DNA of 50,373 bases, taken from positions 1 through 50,373 of the forward strand of contig JANYGC010000097.1 in the NCBI GenBank assembly GCA_025359425.1, given 5' to 3'. The DNA is from Sphingomonadaceae bacterium (GTDB taxonomy: Bacteria; Pseudomonadota; Alphaproteobacteria; Sphingomonadales; Sphingomonadaceae). Numbering within the stretch: the stretch's first letter is position 1; each line of letters starts with the position of its first letter. Of the stretch, positions 9,069-15,849 are shown piece after piece. Made by a program: the position numbers and the translations under genes. Under the pieces are notes generated by a model. It saw only the letters and a list, made by a program, of their open reading frames with translations, searched no databases and had not been told where the DNA came from.

Positions 9069-10277
9069 ATGGTGCACGAAAACCCGGATGCGATCGTGGT
9101 CGGCGGCGGCCCCGCCGGGATGATGGCAGGATACCTGCTGGCGCGCGCCGGGGTGCAGGTCACGGTGCTCGAACAGCACGCCGACTTCTTCCGCGATTTC
9201 CGCGGCGACACGGTGCACCCCTCGACCATGCAGGTGCTCGATGAGCTGGGTTTGCTGCAAGCCTTCCTCAAGCGTCCGCACAACCGGATCGACCGCGCCG
9301 AACTCACGTGGAACGGGCGCGCGATGACCATCGGCGATCTGTCGCATCTCCATATGCCCGCGCCGTTCATCGCGATGATGCCGCAGTGGGAATTTCTCGA
9401 TTTTCTGCGCGGTGAAGGGGCCCGGCTGTCGGCCTTTTCGCTGCGGATGTCGGCACCGGTGAGCGGGTTTATCGACGAAGCCGGACGGATCGCCGGGGTG
9501 CGGCTGGGCGATGGCAGCGAACTTCGCGCCGGGCTGACGATGGCCTGCGATGGGCGAGCCTCGCTCGCGCGCCAGCTGCTGCCGCTCGAATCGCTTGGCG
9601 CGCCGATCGATGTGTTCTGGTTTGCCGTGTCCAAGCAAGGCGCGGGCCAGGCTCTGCGCGGGATCGTGTCGGGCGCGAGGCTGCTCGTGATGATTGACCG
9701 CGGCGATTACTGGCAATGCGCCTTTGTCATCGCCAAAGGCGGCGCCGACGAGATCAAGGCGCGCGGGATTGTTGCCTTCCGCGCCGATATTCAGGCCGCC
9801 GCGCCCGAGCTGACCGGGCTCGAAGCCGCGCTGCCCGATTGGGACAAGGTCAGCCTGCTCAGTGTTTCGCTCGACCGGCTGACCCGGTGGTCGCGGCCCG
9901 GCTTGCTGGCGATCGGCGATGCCGCACACGCGATGAGCCCGGTCGGCGGGATCGGCATCAACCTGGCGATCCAGGACGCGGTGGCGGCGGCAAACCTGCT
10001 CGCCTTACCGCTGGCGCGCGGGGAAGCGGTCGATGCGCTCCTCCAAAAGGTCCAGGCGCGGCGCTGGCTGCCGACCCGGCTGGTGCAGGGCGCGCAGCGC
10101 GCGGTGCACGAGCGGCTGCTGCGACCGTTGATTCTTGGTCAGCGGGCGATGCCCGAGCGCCCGCCGCTGGCGGTGCGGCTGCTCAACCGCTTCCCGCTGC
10201 TGCGCCGCATCCCGGGCTACCTGATTGGCCACGGCATCCGGCAGGAGCATGTCCGCTCGCCGCGCGCGGACAGTTAG
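9069..10277 (+). CDS. FAD-dependent monooxygenase (UbiH/PHBH-like)
   Basis: A 402-residue group A flavoprotein monooxygenase. The ADP-binding GGGPAG is at residues 12-17, a DG motif (MACDGRAS) occurs near 160, and the second FAD motif GDAAHAMSPVGGIGIN begins near 283. These enzymes use NAD(P)H and O2 to hydroxylate aromatic rings. The ATG at 9069 places the Rossmann strand right at the N-terminus; the frame is open upstream but that part overlaps the divergent antiporter gene. The stop is one base from the stop of icd on the other strand. The substrate is not identifiable, though the family includes ubiquinone hydroxylases and FAD-linked phenol or tetracycline-type hydroxylases. Confidence 0.88.
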   Translation: MVHENPDAIVVGGGPAGMMAGYLLARAGVQVTVLEQHADFFRDFRGDTVHPSTMQVLDELGLLQAFLKRPHNRIDRAELTWNGRAMTIGDLSHLHMPAPFIAMMPQWEFLDFLRGEGARLSAFSLRMSAPVSGFIDEAGRIAGVRLGDGSELRAGLTMACDGRASLARQLLPLESLGAPIDVFWFAVSKQGAGQALRGIVSGARLLVMIDRGDYWQCAFVIAKGGADEIKARGIVAFRADIQAAAPELTGLEAALPDWDKVSLLSVSLDRLTRWSRPGLLAIGDAAHAMSPVGGIGINLAIQDAVAAANLLALPLARGEAVDALLQKVQARRWLPTRLVQGAQRAVHERLLRPLILGQRAMPERPPLAVRLLNRFPLLRRIPGYLIGHGIRQEHVRSPRADS

Positions 10278-10278
10278 C

Positions 10279-11502
10279 TCACTTCCAGTTCTGCATCTCG
10301 GTATCGAGGTTCGCGACCACCGCCGCGAAGAAGCCTTCGGTGGTCAGCCATGCCTGATCCGGTCCGATCAGGATCGCGAGATCCTTGGTCATCTTGCCGC
10401 TTTCGACGGTGTCGATGCAGACCCTTTCGAGCGTTTCGGCAAACCGCACCACATCGGGCGTATTGTCGAACTTGCCGCGATAGATGAGGCCACGGGTCCA
10501 GGCGAAGATCGAGGCGATCGGGTTGGTGCTGGTCGCCTTGCCCTGCTGGTGCTGGCGGTAGTGGCGGGTGACGGTACCATGCGCGGCTTCGGCTTCGACC
10601 GTCTTGCCATCCGGGGTCATCAGCACCGAAGTCATCAGTCCGAGCGAGCCAAAGCCCTGCGCGACCTGGTCCGACTGGACGTCGCCGTCATAGTTCTTGC
10701 ACGCCCAAACAAACTTGCCCGACCACTTGAGCGCCGAGGCGACCATGTCGTCGATCAGGCGGTGTTCGTAAGTGATTCCGGCGGCCGCAAACTTTTCTTT
10801 GAAGCCTTCGGTCGTGTAAATCTCCTCGAACAGGTCCTTGAAGCGCCCGTCATAGGCCTTGAGGATCGTGTTCTTGGTCGAAAGGTACACCGGCCAGCCA
10901 AGCCCCAGCCCGTAATTGAGGCTGGCGCGGGCGAAATCGCGGATCGAATCGTCGAGGTTGTACATCGCCAGCGCAACGCCGGGCGAGGGGTAGTGGAACA
11001 CCTCCTCATCGATCTTGCTGCCATCGTCGCCTTCCCACACCAGCCGCAGCTTGCCCGGGCCGGGGACGAGGAAGTCGGTCGCCTTGTATTGATCGCCAAA
11101 GGCGTGGCGGCCGACCACGATCGGGTCGGTCCAGCCCGGGATCAGCCGGGGGACGTTCTGCATCACGATCGGTTCGCGGAACACCACGCCGCCCAGGATA
11201 TTGCGGATCGTGCCGTTGGGGCTCTTCCACATTTTCTTGAGGCCGAATTCCTTCACCCGGTCTTCGTCCGGGGTGATCGTCGCGCACTTCACGCCGACGC
11301 CATATTGCTTGATCGCATTGGCGCAATCGACAGTGATCTTGTCGTTGGTCTCGTCGCGCATCTCGACCGAGAGGTCGTAATATTTGAGATCGATATCGAG
11401 ATAAGGCAGGATCAACTGCTCGCGGATCCACTGCCAGATGATGCGGGTCATTTCGTCGCCGTCGATCTCGACGACGGGGTTTTTCACCTTGATCTTGGCC
11501 AT
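10279..11502 (-). CDS. icd: NADP-dependent isocitrate dehydrogenase
   Basis: A 407-residue enzyme of the homodimeric type shared by alphaproteobacteria and eukaryotic cytosol/mitochondria, not the E. coli Icd type. The N-terminus [18 protein letters not shown] and the downstream [16 protein letters not shown] and GTVTRHYR segments are diagnostic. It oxidises isocitrate to 2-oxoglutarate in the TCA cycle with NADP+. The start at 11502 is chosen because the family begins exactly there; an in-frame extension to 11565 would cover the promoter region. The gene is divergent from the enoyl-CoA hydratase with a 132-bp shared upstream region. Confidence 0.97.
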   Translation of the reverse strand: MAKIKVKNPVVEIDGDEMTRIIWQWIREQLILPYLDIDLKYYDLSVEMRDETNDKITVDCANAIKQYGVGVKCATITPDEDRVKEFGLKKMWKSPNGTIRNILGGVVFREPIVMQNVPRLIPGWTDPIVVGRHAFGDQYKATDFLVPGPGKLRLVWEGDDGSKIDEEVFHYPSPGVALAMYNLDDSIRDFARASLNYGLGLGWPVYLSTKNTILKAYDGRFKDLFEEIYTTEGFKEKFAAAGITYEHRLIDDMVASALKWSGKFVWACKNYDGDVQSDQVAQGFGSLGLMTSVLMTPDGKTVEAEAAHGTVTRHYRQHQQGKATSTNPIASIFAWTRGLIYRGKFDNTPDVVRFAETLERVCIDTVESGKMTKDLAILIGPDQAWLTTEGFFAAVVANLDTEMQNWK

Positions 11503-11595
11503 TCGCTGTCTCGTCTTTCGCCGGGGAGTTGGGGCATCCCTTAGCAGAGCGAGAGGCCCGCGCAAGTAAGGGCTGGACGCCGGACTGCGAGGCCT

Positions 11596-11611
11596 TTAAT
11601 CGTTCGATTAA
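11596..11611. promoter_or_regulatory. Palindromic operator candidate upstream of enoyl-CoA hydratase
   Basis: A perfect 7-bp inverted repeat, TTAATCG-TT-CGATTAA, ending 23 bp before the hydratase start codon and just before its GAGAGGA ribosome-binding site. It is the only A/T-rich stretch in this GC-rich spacer. Size and symmetry fit the operator of a TetR-family regulator, many of which control acyl-CoA metabolism genes. No such regulator gene lies in the window, so the protein bound is unknown. Confidence 0.5.
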
Positions 11612-11634
11612 CAACCAGCGAGAGGAAAGCAGAG

Positions 11635-12411
11635 ATGAGCGAAACCCAGACAGCGGCGGAAGTCCTGACCGAAGTCGAAGACGGCGTGCTGATCGTCACG
11701 ATGAACCGGCCCGAAGCCAAGAACGCGATGAACAAGGCGCAGGCCGAAGGCATCAGCGCGGCGATGGACCGGCTCGAAGCCGATGACACGCTGCGCTGCG
11801 CGATCCTGACCGGCGCGGGCGGGACATTCTGCTCGGGGATGGACCTCAAGGGCTTCCTGCGCGGCGAACGCCCGAGCATCGAAGGGCGCGGGTTTGGCGG
11901 GCTGACCGAATGGACCCCGAGCAAGCCGGTGATCGCTGCGGTCGATGGCTATTCGCTGGCGGGCGGCATGGAACTGGCACTGAGCTGCGACCTGATCGTG
12001 GCCAATTCAGGCGCAAAGTTCGGCATCCCCGAAGCCAAGCGCGGTCTGGCCGCAGCGGCTGGCGGGCTGATCAAGCTGCCTCGCCAGATCCCGCCGCGGA
12101 TCGCAATGGAACTGGCGCTGACCGGCGATTTCATCGGTGCTCAGCGCGCCTATGAACTCGGCTTCGTCAACCGCGTAACCGACGGTCCTTCGCTTGAAGG
12201 AGCCAAGGAACTCGCTCGCGCGATCGCCCAGAACGGCCCGCTCGCGTTGATCGCGTCGAAGGCGGTCATTCGCGATTCGCACAGCTGGACCGATGCCGAG
12301 ATGTGGAGCAAGCAGGCGGCCTATATCGCGCCGATCTTCAGCAGCGCGGATGCCCGTGAAGGCGCCGCCGCTTTTGCCGAAAAGCGCAAGCCCAACTGGC
12401 AGGGGAAGTAA
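11635..12411 (+). CDS. Enoyl-CoA hydratase/isomerase (crotonase family)
   Basis: A 258-residue crotonase-fold protein. The oxyanion-hole segments FCSGMDL (66-72) and LAGG (108-111) are present. Both glutamates that act on water in mitochondrial enoyl-CoA hydratase have counterparts: Glu113 in GGMELALSCD and Glu133 in FGIPEAKRG. It should therefore hydrate trans-2-enoyl-CoA or a related thioester in fatty acid or aromatic acid breakdown. A good ribosome-binding site (GAGAGGA) precedes the ATG. No other beta-oxidation gene is adjacent, so it is probably controlled on its own, possibly through the palindrome at 11596-11611. Confidence 0.92.
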   Translation: MSETQTAAEVLTEVEDGVLIVTMNRPEAKNAMNKAQAEGISAAMDRLEADDTLRCAILTGAGGTFCSGMDLKGFLRGERPSIEGRGFGGLTEWTPSKPVIAAVDGYSLAGGMELALSCDLIVANSGAKFGIPEAKRGLAAAAGGLIKLPRQIPPRIAMELALTGDFIGAQRAYELGFVNRVTDGPSLEGAKELARAIAQNGPLALIASKAVIRDSHSWTDAEMWSKQAAYIAPIFSSADAREGAAAFAEKRKPNWQGK

Positions 12412-12415
12412 TGTC

Positions 12416-12505
12416 GTCGTCCCGGACTTGATCCGGGACCGCTGGCATTTTCAATGCGAGCTTTTGGCAAGGCGGCCACCGGTCCCGGATCAAGTCCGGG
12501 ACGAC
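12416..12505. repeat. REP-like inverted repeat, 25-bp perfect arms
   Basis: Two perfectly complementary 25-base arms (12416-12440 and 12481-12505; left arm begins GTCGTCCCGGACTTGATC) flank a 40-base core. Each arm is itself partly palindromic (CCCGGACTTGATCCGGG). Elements with a CCCGGACTTGATCCGGG core are scattered in many alphaproteobacterial genomes, so this is read as a REP/BIME-type element. It begins 4 bp after the hydratase stop codon and may protect or terminate that transcript. Confidence 0.8.
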
Positions 12506-12512
12506 GCTGCAC

Positions 12513-12544
12513 AAAAAAGGCCCCGGGCAACCGGGGCCTTTTTT
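12513..12544 (-). terminator. Rho-independent terminator of tRNA-Val (bidirectional)
   Basis: An 8-bp GC-rich stem (GGCCCCGG/CCGGGGCC) with a GCAA loop is flanked by six A on the left and six T on the right. On the minus strand it follows the tRNA 3' end by 6 nt and ends in a T-run; on the plus strand it could also stop read-through from the hydratase gene. Confidence 0.9.
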
Positions 12545-12550
12545 GGCGAA

Positions 12551-12625
12551 TGGTGGGCGTAGCAAGGATTGAACTTGCGACCCCTACGATGTCAACATAG
12601 TGCTCTACCACTGAGCTATACGCCC
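12551..12625 (-). tRNA. tRNA-Val (anticodon GAC)
   Basis: Read on the minus strand the 75 bases fold as a standard cloverleaf. The acceptor stem GGGCGTA pairs with TACGCCC, followed by an encoded ACCA end. The D arm is GCTC-AGTGGTA-GAGC, the anticodon arm CTATG-TTGACAT-CGTAG gives anticodon GAC, and the T arm has the TTCAATC loop. GAC reads the valine codons GTC and GTT, and GTC is a preferred codon in this genome. The gene has its own terminator just downstream and a possible promoter at 12673-12701. Confidence 0.97.
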
Positions 12626-12672
12626 GCACCATTCAGGTTCTGCCCGCGACCGTCGCCCCGGTTAGGGGAGCG

Positions 12673-12701
12673 CCTTTAGCGAGGGCGCCTCCGGGATGCA
12701 A
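12673..12701 (-). promoter_or_regulatory. Possible promoter of tRNA-Val
   Basis: On the minus strand TTGCAT (12696-12701) and TAAAGG (12673-12678) are separated by exactly 17 bases. The same TTGCAT box with a 17-bp spacer is seen at the small RNA candidate at 14872-14900. The -10 box is weak. The leader to the tRNA would be about 40 nt. Confidence 0.35.
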
Positions 12702-12819
12702 GAGTTTGGCTTGTGTTTGTGTGCAATCGGTTTTGGCGAATTGCATTCGATATCGGCGCGCTCGCAGGACAAGGTATTGTCAGGTAAAGTAGGCACTTGG
12801 TTTTTGTAGGGGTAAAGCT

Positions 12820-13242
12820 GTGCGTTCAGGAAAGTGTCTATGTGGCAAGTGCAGCTATCGGATTGTTGGCGATCCGATCGTAGTGGCAATCTGCCATTGC
12901 ATGGACTGCCAGCGACTGAGTGGAGCCGGGCACTCAACTGGAGCGATGTACGCAGAGTCAGGAATCCAACTTTGCGGCGAGCCGGTCAGTTATGCGATAC
13001 AAAGCGACGCGGGAAATACCGTAACTCGATTGTTTTGCGGTAGCTGCGGCAGCCCATTGTTTGGCAAGAACTCAGGCATGCCGGGTTTCATGACGGTCAG
13101 TCTGGGAACACTTGACGCGTCAGACGATCTGATACCTCAGGTCGAGATATTCATGCGATCTCAACGCGCCTGGGATATCCCAAATCCAGCAATTGAATCG
13201 TTTGATGTGCAACCGGGCTGGAAGCCGGGGGACGGCATCTAA
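12820..13242 (+). CDS. GFA (CENP-V/GFA) family zinc protein
   Basis: A 140-residue protein with the cysteine pattern of the glutathione-dependent formaldehyde-activating (GFA) fold: CLCGKC near the N-terminus, CHCMDC in the middle, and CGSCGSP, which together bind two zinc ions. Members act on S-hydroxymethylglutathione or related adducts, but most are of unknown function. It starts with GTG at 12820, 7 nt after AGGGG. Base composition and codon use are clearly more A/T-rich than the neighbours, and it sits next to tRNA-Val, so recent acquisition is plausible. Confidence 0.85.
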   Translation: MRSGKCLCGKCSYRIVGDPIVVAICHCMDCQRLSGAGHSTGAMYAESGIQLCGEPVSYAIQSDAGNTVTRLFCGSCGSPLFGKNSGMPGFMTVSLGTLDASDDLIPQVEIFMRSQRAWDIPNPAIESFDVQPGWKPGDGI

Positions 13243-13277
13243 GCGCCGCGCAATTGCAACATGAGCTTGATCCTGGT

Positions 13278-13652
13278 CTAGATCGAAGCTTGTGCCGCCT
13301 GACCGAACAAACGCTCGACCTCCATCACCAGATCCTTGAGATGGAATGGCTTGGACAGCACCTTGGCCTGCGGGGCTTCGCGGCTGGCCTTCAGCGTCAC
13401 TGCGGCGAACCCGGTGATGAACATCACCTTGGTCCGCGGGCTGATCTCGGCGCAACGCTGGGCCAGTTCGATCCCGTCCATTTCAGGCATGACGATATCC
13501 GACAGCAGCAGATCGTAATCGCCGTCCTCAAGCAGCGGCACCGCCATTGTTCCGCGATCGACCGCGGTCACGTCGTAGCCGGCGTTTTCAAGCGCGCGCG
13601 CGAGATAAGTGCGCATGGCTTCTTCGTCTTCGGCAAGCAGGATGCGGATCAT
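13278..13652 (-). CDS. cpdR: Single-domain response regulator, CpdR
   Basis: A 124-residue stand-alone receiver domain. The acidic pocket is AEDE (7-10), the phospho-acceptor Asp52 lies in LLLSDIVMPEMDG, Thr80 in MFITGFAAV and Lys101 in LSKPFHLKDL; these segments are nearly identical to Caulobacter CpdR. There CpdR, phosphorylated by the CckA-ChpT relay, controls delivery of CtrA and PdeA to the ClpXP protease. The start at 13652 gives the conserved MIRILLAEDE N-terminus; the frame is open further upstream but that stretch is the divergent promoter region with the formylglutamate amidohydrolase. Confidence 0.92.
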   Translation of the reverse strand: MIRILLAEDEEAMRTYLARALENAGYDVTAVDRGTMAVPLLEDGDYDLLLSDIVMPEMDGIELAQRCAEISPRTKVMFITGFAAVTLKASREAPQAKVLSKPFHLKDLVMEVERLFGQAAQASI

Positions 13653-13801
13653 CGCGGTTTGGTTCCATCTTATGCATTGTGTCACGCCGCCATGCAGCAC
13701 CGCGCGGGGCCAGCTTATAGACCCATTCGGGTTAACAATCCTGCCCACGTTTGCTGCTGACATACTTTGACACAAGCGCCGTCACAGGCCAGCAATATGT
13801 C

Positions 13802-14758
13802 ATGAGCGAGACAACCGGACAGCATGGCGATTCGCCGCGATATCAAGGCGGAGTGATCCCGGGGAGCAACGGCGTTCCGGCGTTTTCGTTGCTCGCGCCG
13901 CGGCCGTCGGCGCTGCCGCTGCTGATCGCGGTGCCGCATGCTGGGCGTGCTTATCCCGGCAGCTTGCTCGAGCGGATGCGCCATCCGCGTTTCGCTGCGC
14001 TTAAACTCGAAGACCGCTACGTCGATCTGCTGGCCGAGCAGGTCGCGCAGGAAACCGGCGCGGCGCTGCTGGTGGCGCATGCCCCCCGCGCGATGATCGA
14101 CCTCAACCGCGCGACCGAGGATGTCGATTGGGACATGTTTTCGCGTGGCCATCCTGACAAGGTCGGCAGCTATACTCCGGGGATGCGGGTGCGCAGTGGA
14201 TTGGGCCTGATCCCGCGCCGCCTGCCCGGTTTGGGCGAACTGTGGAAACGCCGCCACGAACACGAAGATCTCGCCGCGCGGATCGGTTCGATCCACGAGC
14301 CGTACCATGCCTGCCTCGCTGAAACGCTTACTGGCCTGCGCGATCGCTGGGGTGCGGCCTTGCTGCTCGATCTGCATTCGATGCCGCCGCTGGGCTTTCG
14401 TGGCGGCCAGCCAGCACCTGACTTCGTCCTGGGCGACCGCTTCGGGGCTTCGTGCAGCGGTGCCCTGGTCGGCAGCTGCTTTGGCTATTTCGCCGAAATG
14501 CGGCGCGGCGCGGCGCACAACCGGCCTTACGCCGGCGGCTACGTGCTCGAACGCCACGCTCAACCTGCGGCCGGGCTTCATGCCCTGCAGGTCGAGATCG
14601 ATCGCTCGAGCTATCTCGATGCAGGATTGGTCGAGCCGGGCAGCGGGTTTGCCGCAATGGCCAATCTGCTCACCGGGCTGGTGCGGCGACTCGCTGGCGA
14701 GGTTGCCGAACTGGGCCAACTGCGCAACGGCGAGCGTTGGATCAACGCCGCCGAATGA
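13802..14758 (+). CDS. N-formylglutamate amidohydrolase family protein
   Basis: A 318-residue protein of the N-formylglutamate deformylase family, recognised by AVPHAGRAYP near the N-terminus, MIDLNRATED, and LLDLHSMPP, which are the zinc- and substrate-binding segments of the family. In histidine degradation such enzymes release formate from N-formyl-L-glutamate, but no hut genes are nearby, and members next to regulator genes in alphaproteobacteria may have another substrate. It is divergent from cpdR. ATG 13802 is preferred over an upstream in-frame start at 13751, which would add an unrelated 17 residues. Confidence 0.88.
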   Translation: MSETTGQHGDSPRYQGGVIPGSNGVPAFSLLAPRPSALPLLIAVPHAGRAYPGSLLERMRHPRFAALKLEDRYVDLLAEQVAQETGAALLVAHAPRAMIDLNRATEDVDWDMFSRGHPDKVGSYTPGMRVRSGLGLIPRRLPGLGELWKRRHEHEDLAARIGSIHEPYHACLAETLTGLRDRWGAALLLDLHSMPPLGFRGGQPAPDFVLGDRFGASCSGALVGSCFGYFAEMRRGAAHNRPYAGGYVLERHAQPAAGLHALQVEIDRSSYLDAGLVEPGSGFAAMANLLTGLVRRLAGEVAELGQLRNGERWINAAE

Positions 14759-14762
14759 CCAT

Positions 14763-14794
14763 AAAAAACCACCTCGTGCAAATGCACGAGGTGG
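14763..14794 (-). terminator. Rho-independent terminator of the small RNA candidate
   Basis: On the minus strand CCACCTCGTGCA and TGCACGAGGTGG form a 12-bp perfect stem with only TT between them (a real loop would open the last pairs), followed by six T. As it reads away from the amidohydrolase gene, it must end a minus-strand transcript. Confidence 0.88.
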
Positions 14795-14866
14795 CCAAGG
14801 TTCAGGGAGGAGGTGCACCGAAGCGCACCGAACCCAATCGCGCCATGAGGGCAGCACGACCGGACC
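14763..14866 (-). ncRNA. Candidate small RNA with bulged anti-Shine-Dalgarno motif
   Basis: No gene lies between the amidohydrolase and sapC, yet the minus strand carries a complete small transcription unit: a promoter at 14872-14900, about 104 nt of RNA, and a strong terminator at 14763-14794. In the RNA, GGTTC (14834-14830) pairs with GAACC (14803-14799) and GGTGC (14829-14825) with GCACC (14816-14812), closing a GC-rich hairpin with an 8-base loop. The 8 bases TCCTCCCT (14811-14804) are left as a one-sided bulge, complementary to ribosome-binding sites. Exposed CCUCC motifs are typical of several alphaproteobacterial trans-acting sRNAs (for example the suhB motif RNAs in Rfam). Membership in a known family was not tested. 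Confidence 0.65.
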
Positions 14867-14871
14867 TAAGA

Positions 14872-14900
14872 AAGATAAGCACGCCTGTGCGGCGATGCAA
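14872..14900 (-). promoter_or_regulatory. Promoter of the small RNA candidate
   Basis: Minus-strand TTGCAT (14895-14900) and TATCTT (14872-14877) are spaced by 17 bases, with a G at 14866 in the right place for a start site. Each box deviates from the sigma-70 consensus, so this is supported mainly by spacing and by the terminator downstream. Confidence 0.5.
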
Positions 14901-14924
14901 GCGATCTCATCAACTGATCAAACG

Positions 14925-14960
14925 AATGGCGCGATTCCGGGATTTCGGAACCGCGCCATT
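14925..14960. other. Stable hairpin after sapC
   Basis: AATGGCGCGATTCCG (14925-14939) pairs with CGGAACCGCGCCATT (14946-14960) over 15 positions with one G-T wobble. There is no T-run, so it is more likely a 3'-end stabilising hairpin for the sapC mRNA, or an attenuator between sapC and the small RNA, than a Rho-independent terminator. Confidence 0.6.
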
Positions 14961-14978
14961 GCGTAATTTGTAAACGAA

Positions 14979-15761
14979 TCAGTTAGGCAGGGCAGGCAGG
15001 GCGGGAATCGGGCCCTTGCCCTGCTGGACCTGGCGCGCAAACACTTCGCTCATGTGCTCGAGGCTGAACAGATGCGCGAAGATCAATGCGAGCATCCCGT
15101 TCTGGTTCATCGTGCGCAGCACATCACCGCGCAGATCGCGCAGCTTTTCCTGGTCGATCATCTTGAACCCGCGATAGATGAACGGGACTTCGTTGCCGGT
15201 CTGCTGGATCGACACTTCGCCGTCCATCAGCAGGTCGTGCTTCATCAGCTCTTCAACGAACGCGGTGGTGCGAAAGCCCGCTTCCTCGAAGTTGCGGCAG
15301 AAATCGAGCGTTGCCTGGCACGATTCGCTGGGGGTTTCGCCTTCGAACAGCTTGTTGCCTTCGTCGAATTCGCCAACCAGGTCGCTGGTCGGGTCGAAGC
15401 ACAGCGACAGCTCTTCGCTATCGGGGGTCAGCTTGGCGAGCATGAACGGGTAGCGCCGGGCATAAGCGGGCACATAGACCTGCTCGCTCAGCTTGCCGGT
15501 TTCGTCGAAGAAGGTGTTGACCCCTTCGTTGAGCCCCATCAGCGCCAGCGGCACCGGCTGGTCGGCGATCGAGAACACGATCGGATACGTGCGCGAGGCG
15601 TGGACGAACTCTTCCGCAGTGAGCGGAATCGCATGCTGACCGACGATCCAGGTCGCGTTTTCGGTCGAGCGGGCGCTCCAACTCGCATGATCGCGGCTGT
15701 TGAGCGGCATCAGGTCTTTGTAAAACATCGGTAAATTTGTGGCTTGTGGCGCGCTGGCCAT
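14979..15761 (-). CDS. SapC family protein
   Basis: The 260-residue protein has the MFYKDLMPLNSRDHASWS start, the FPI/YPIVFSIAD-like middle, and the ALPALPN end seen in SapC-family proteins of sphingomonads and Caulobacter, named after an S-layer-associated Campylobacter protein. In these bacteria sapC genes are usually found in clusters with TonB-dependent receptors and tryptophan halogenases; none of these is nearby here. There is no signal peptide, so it is probably cytoplasmic. The ribosome-binding site GGAGAG lies 8 nt before the ATG at 15761. Its molecular function is not known. Confidence 0.85.
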   Translation of the reverse strand: MASAPQATNLPMFYKDLMPLNSRDHASWSARSTENATWIVGQHAIPLTAEEFVHASRTYPIVFSIADQPVPLALMGLNEGVNTFFDETGKLSEQVYVPAYARRYPFMLAKLTPDSEELSLCFDPTSDLVGEFDEGNKLFEGETPSESCQATLDFCRNFEEAGFRTTAFVEELMKHDLLMDGEVSIQQTGNEVPFIYRGFKMIDQEKLRDLRGDVLRTMNQNGMLALIFAHLFSLEHMSEVFARQVQQGKGPIPALPALPN

Positions 15762-15849
15762 GGGTAACTCTCCGGATTAGAAATCTGCGTCAGCCGGTCG
15801 GTTCCGGCGCGAACCCGCGCCTTTAAGCGTTGCCGTCGCGCGGCGCAAG

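Noticed and set aside
13725..13740. GTTAAC upstream of cpdR as a possible CtrA site.
   Set aside because: Only one half-site is present; the second TTAA at the required distance is missing.
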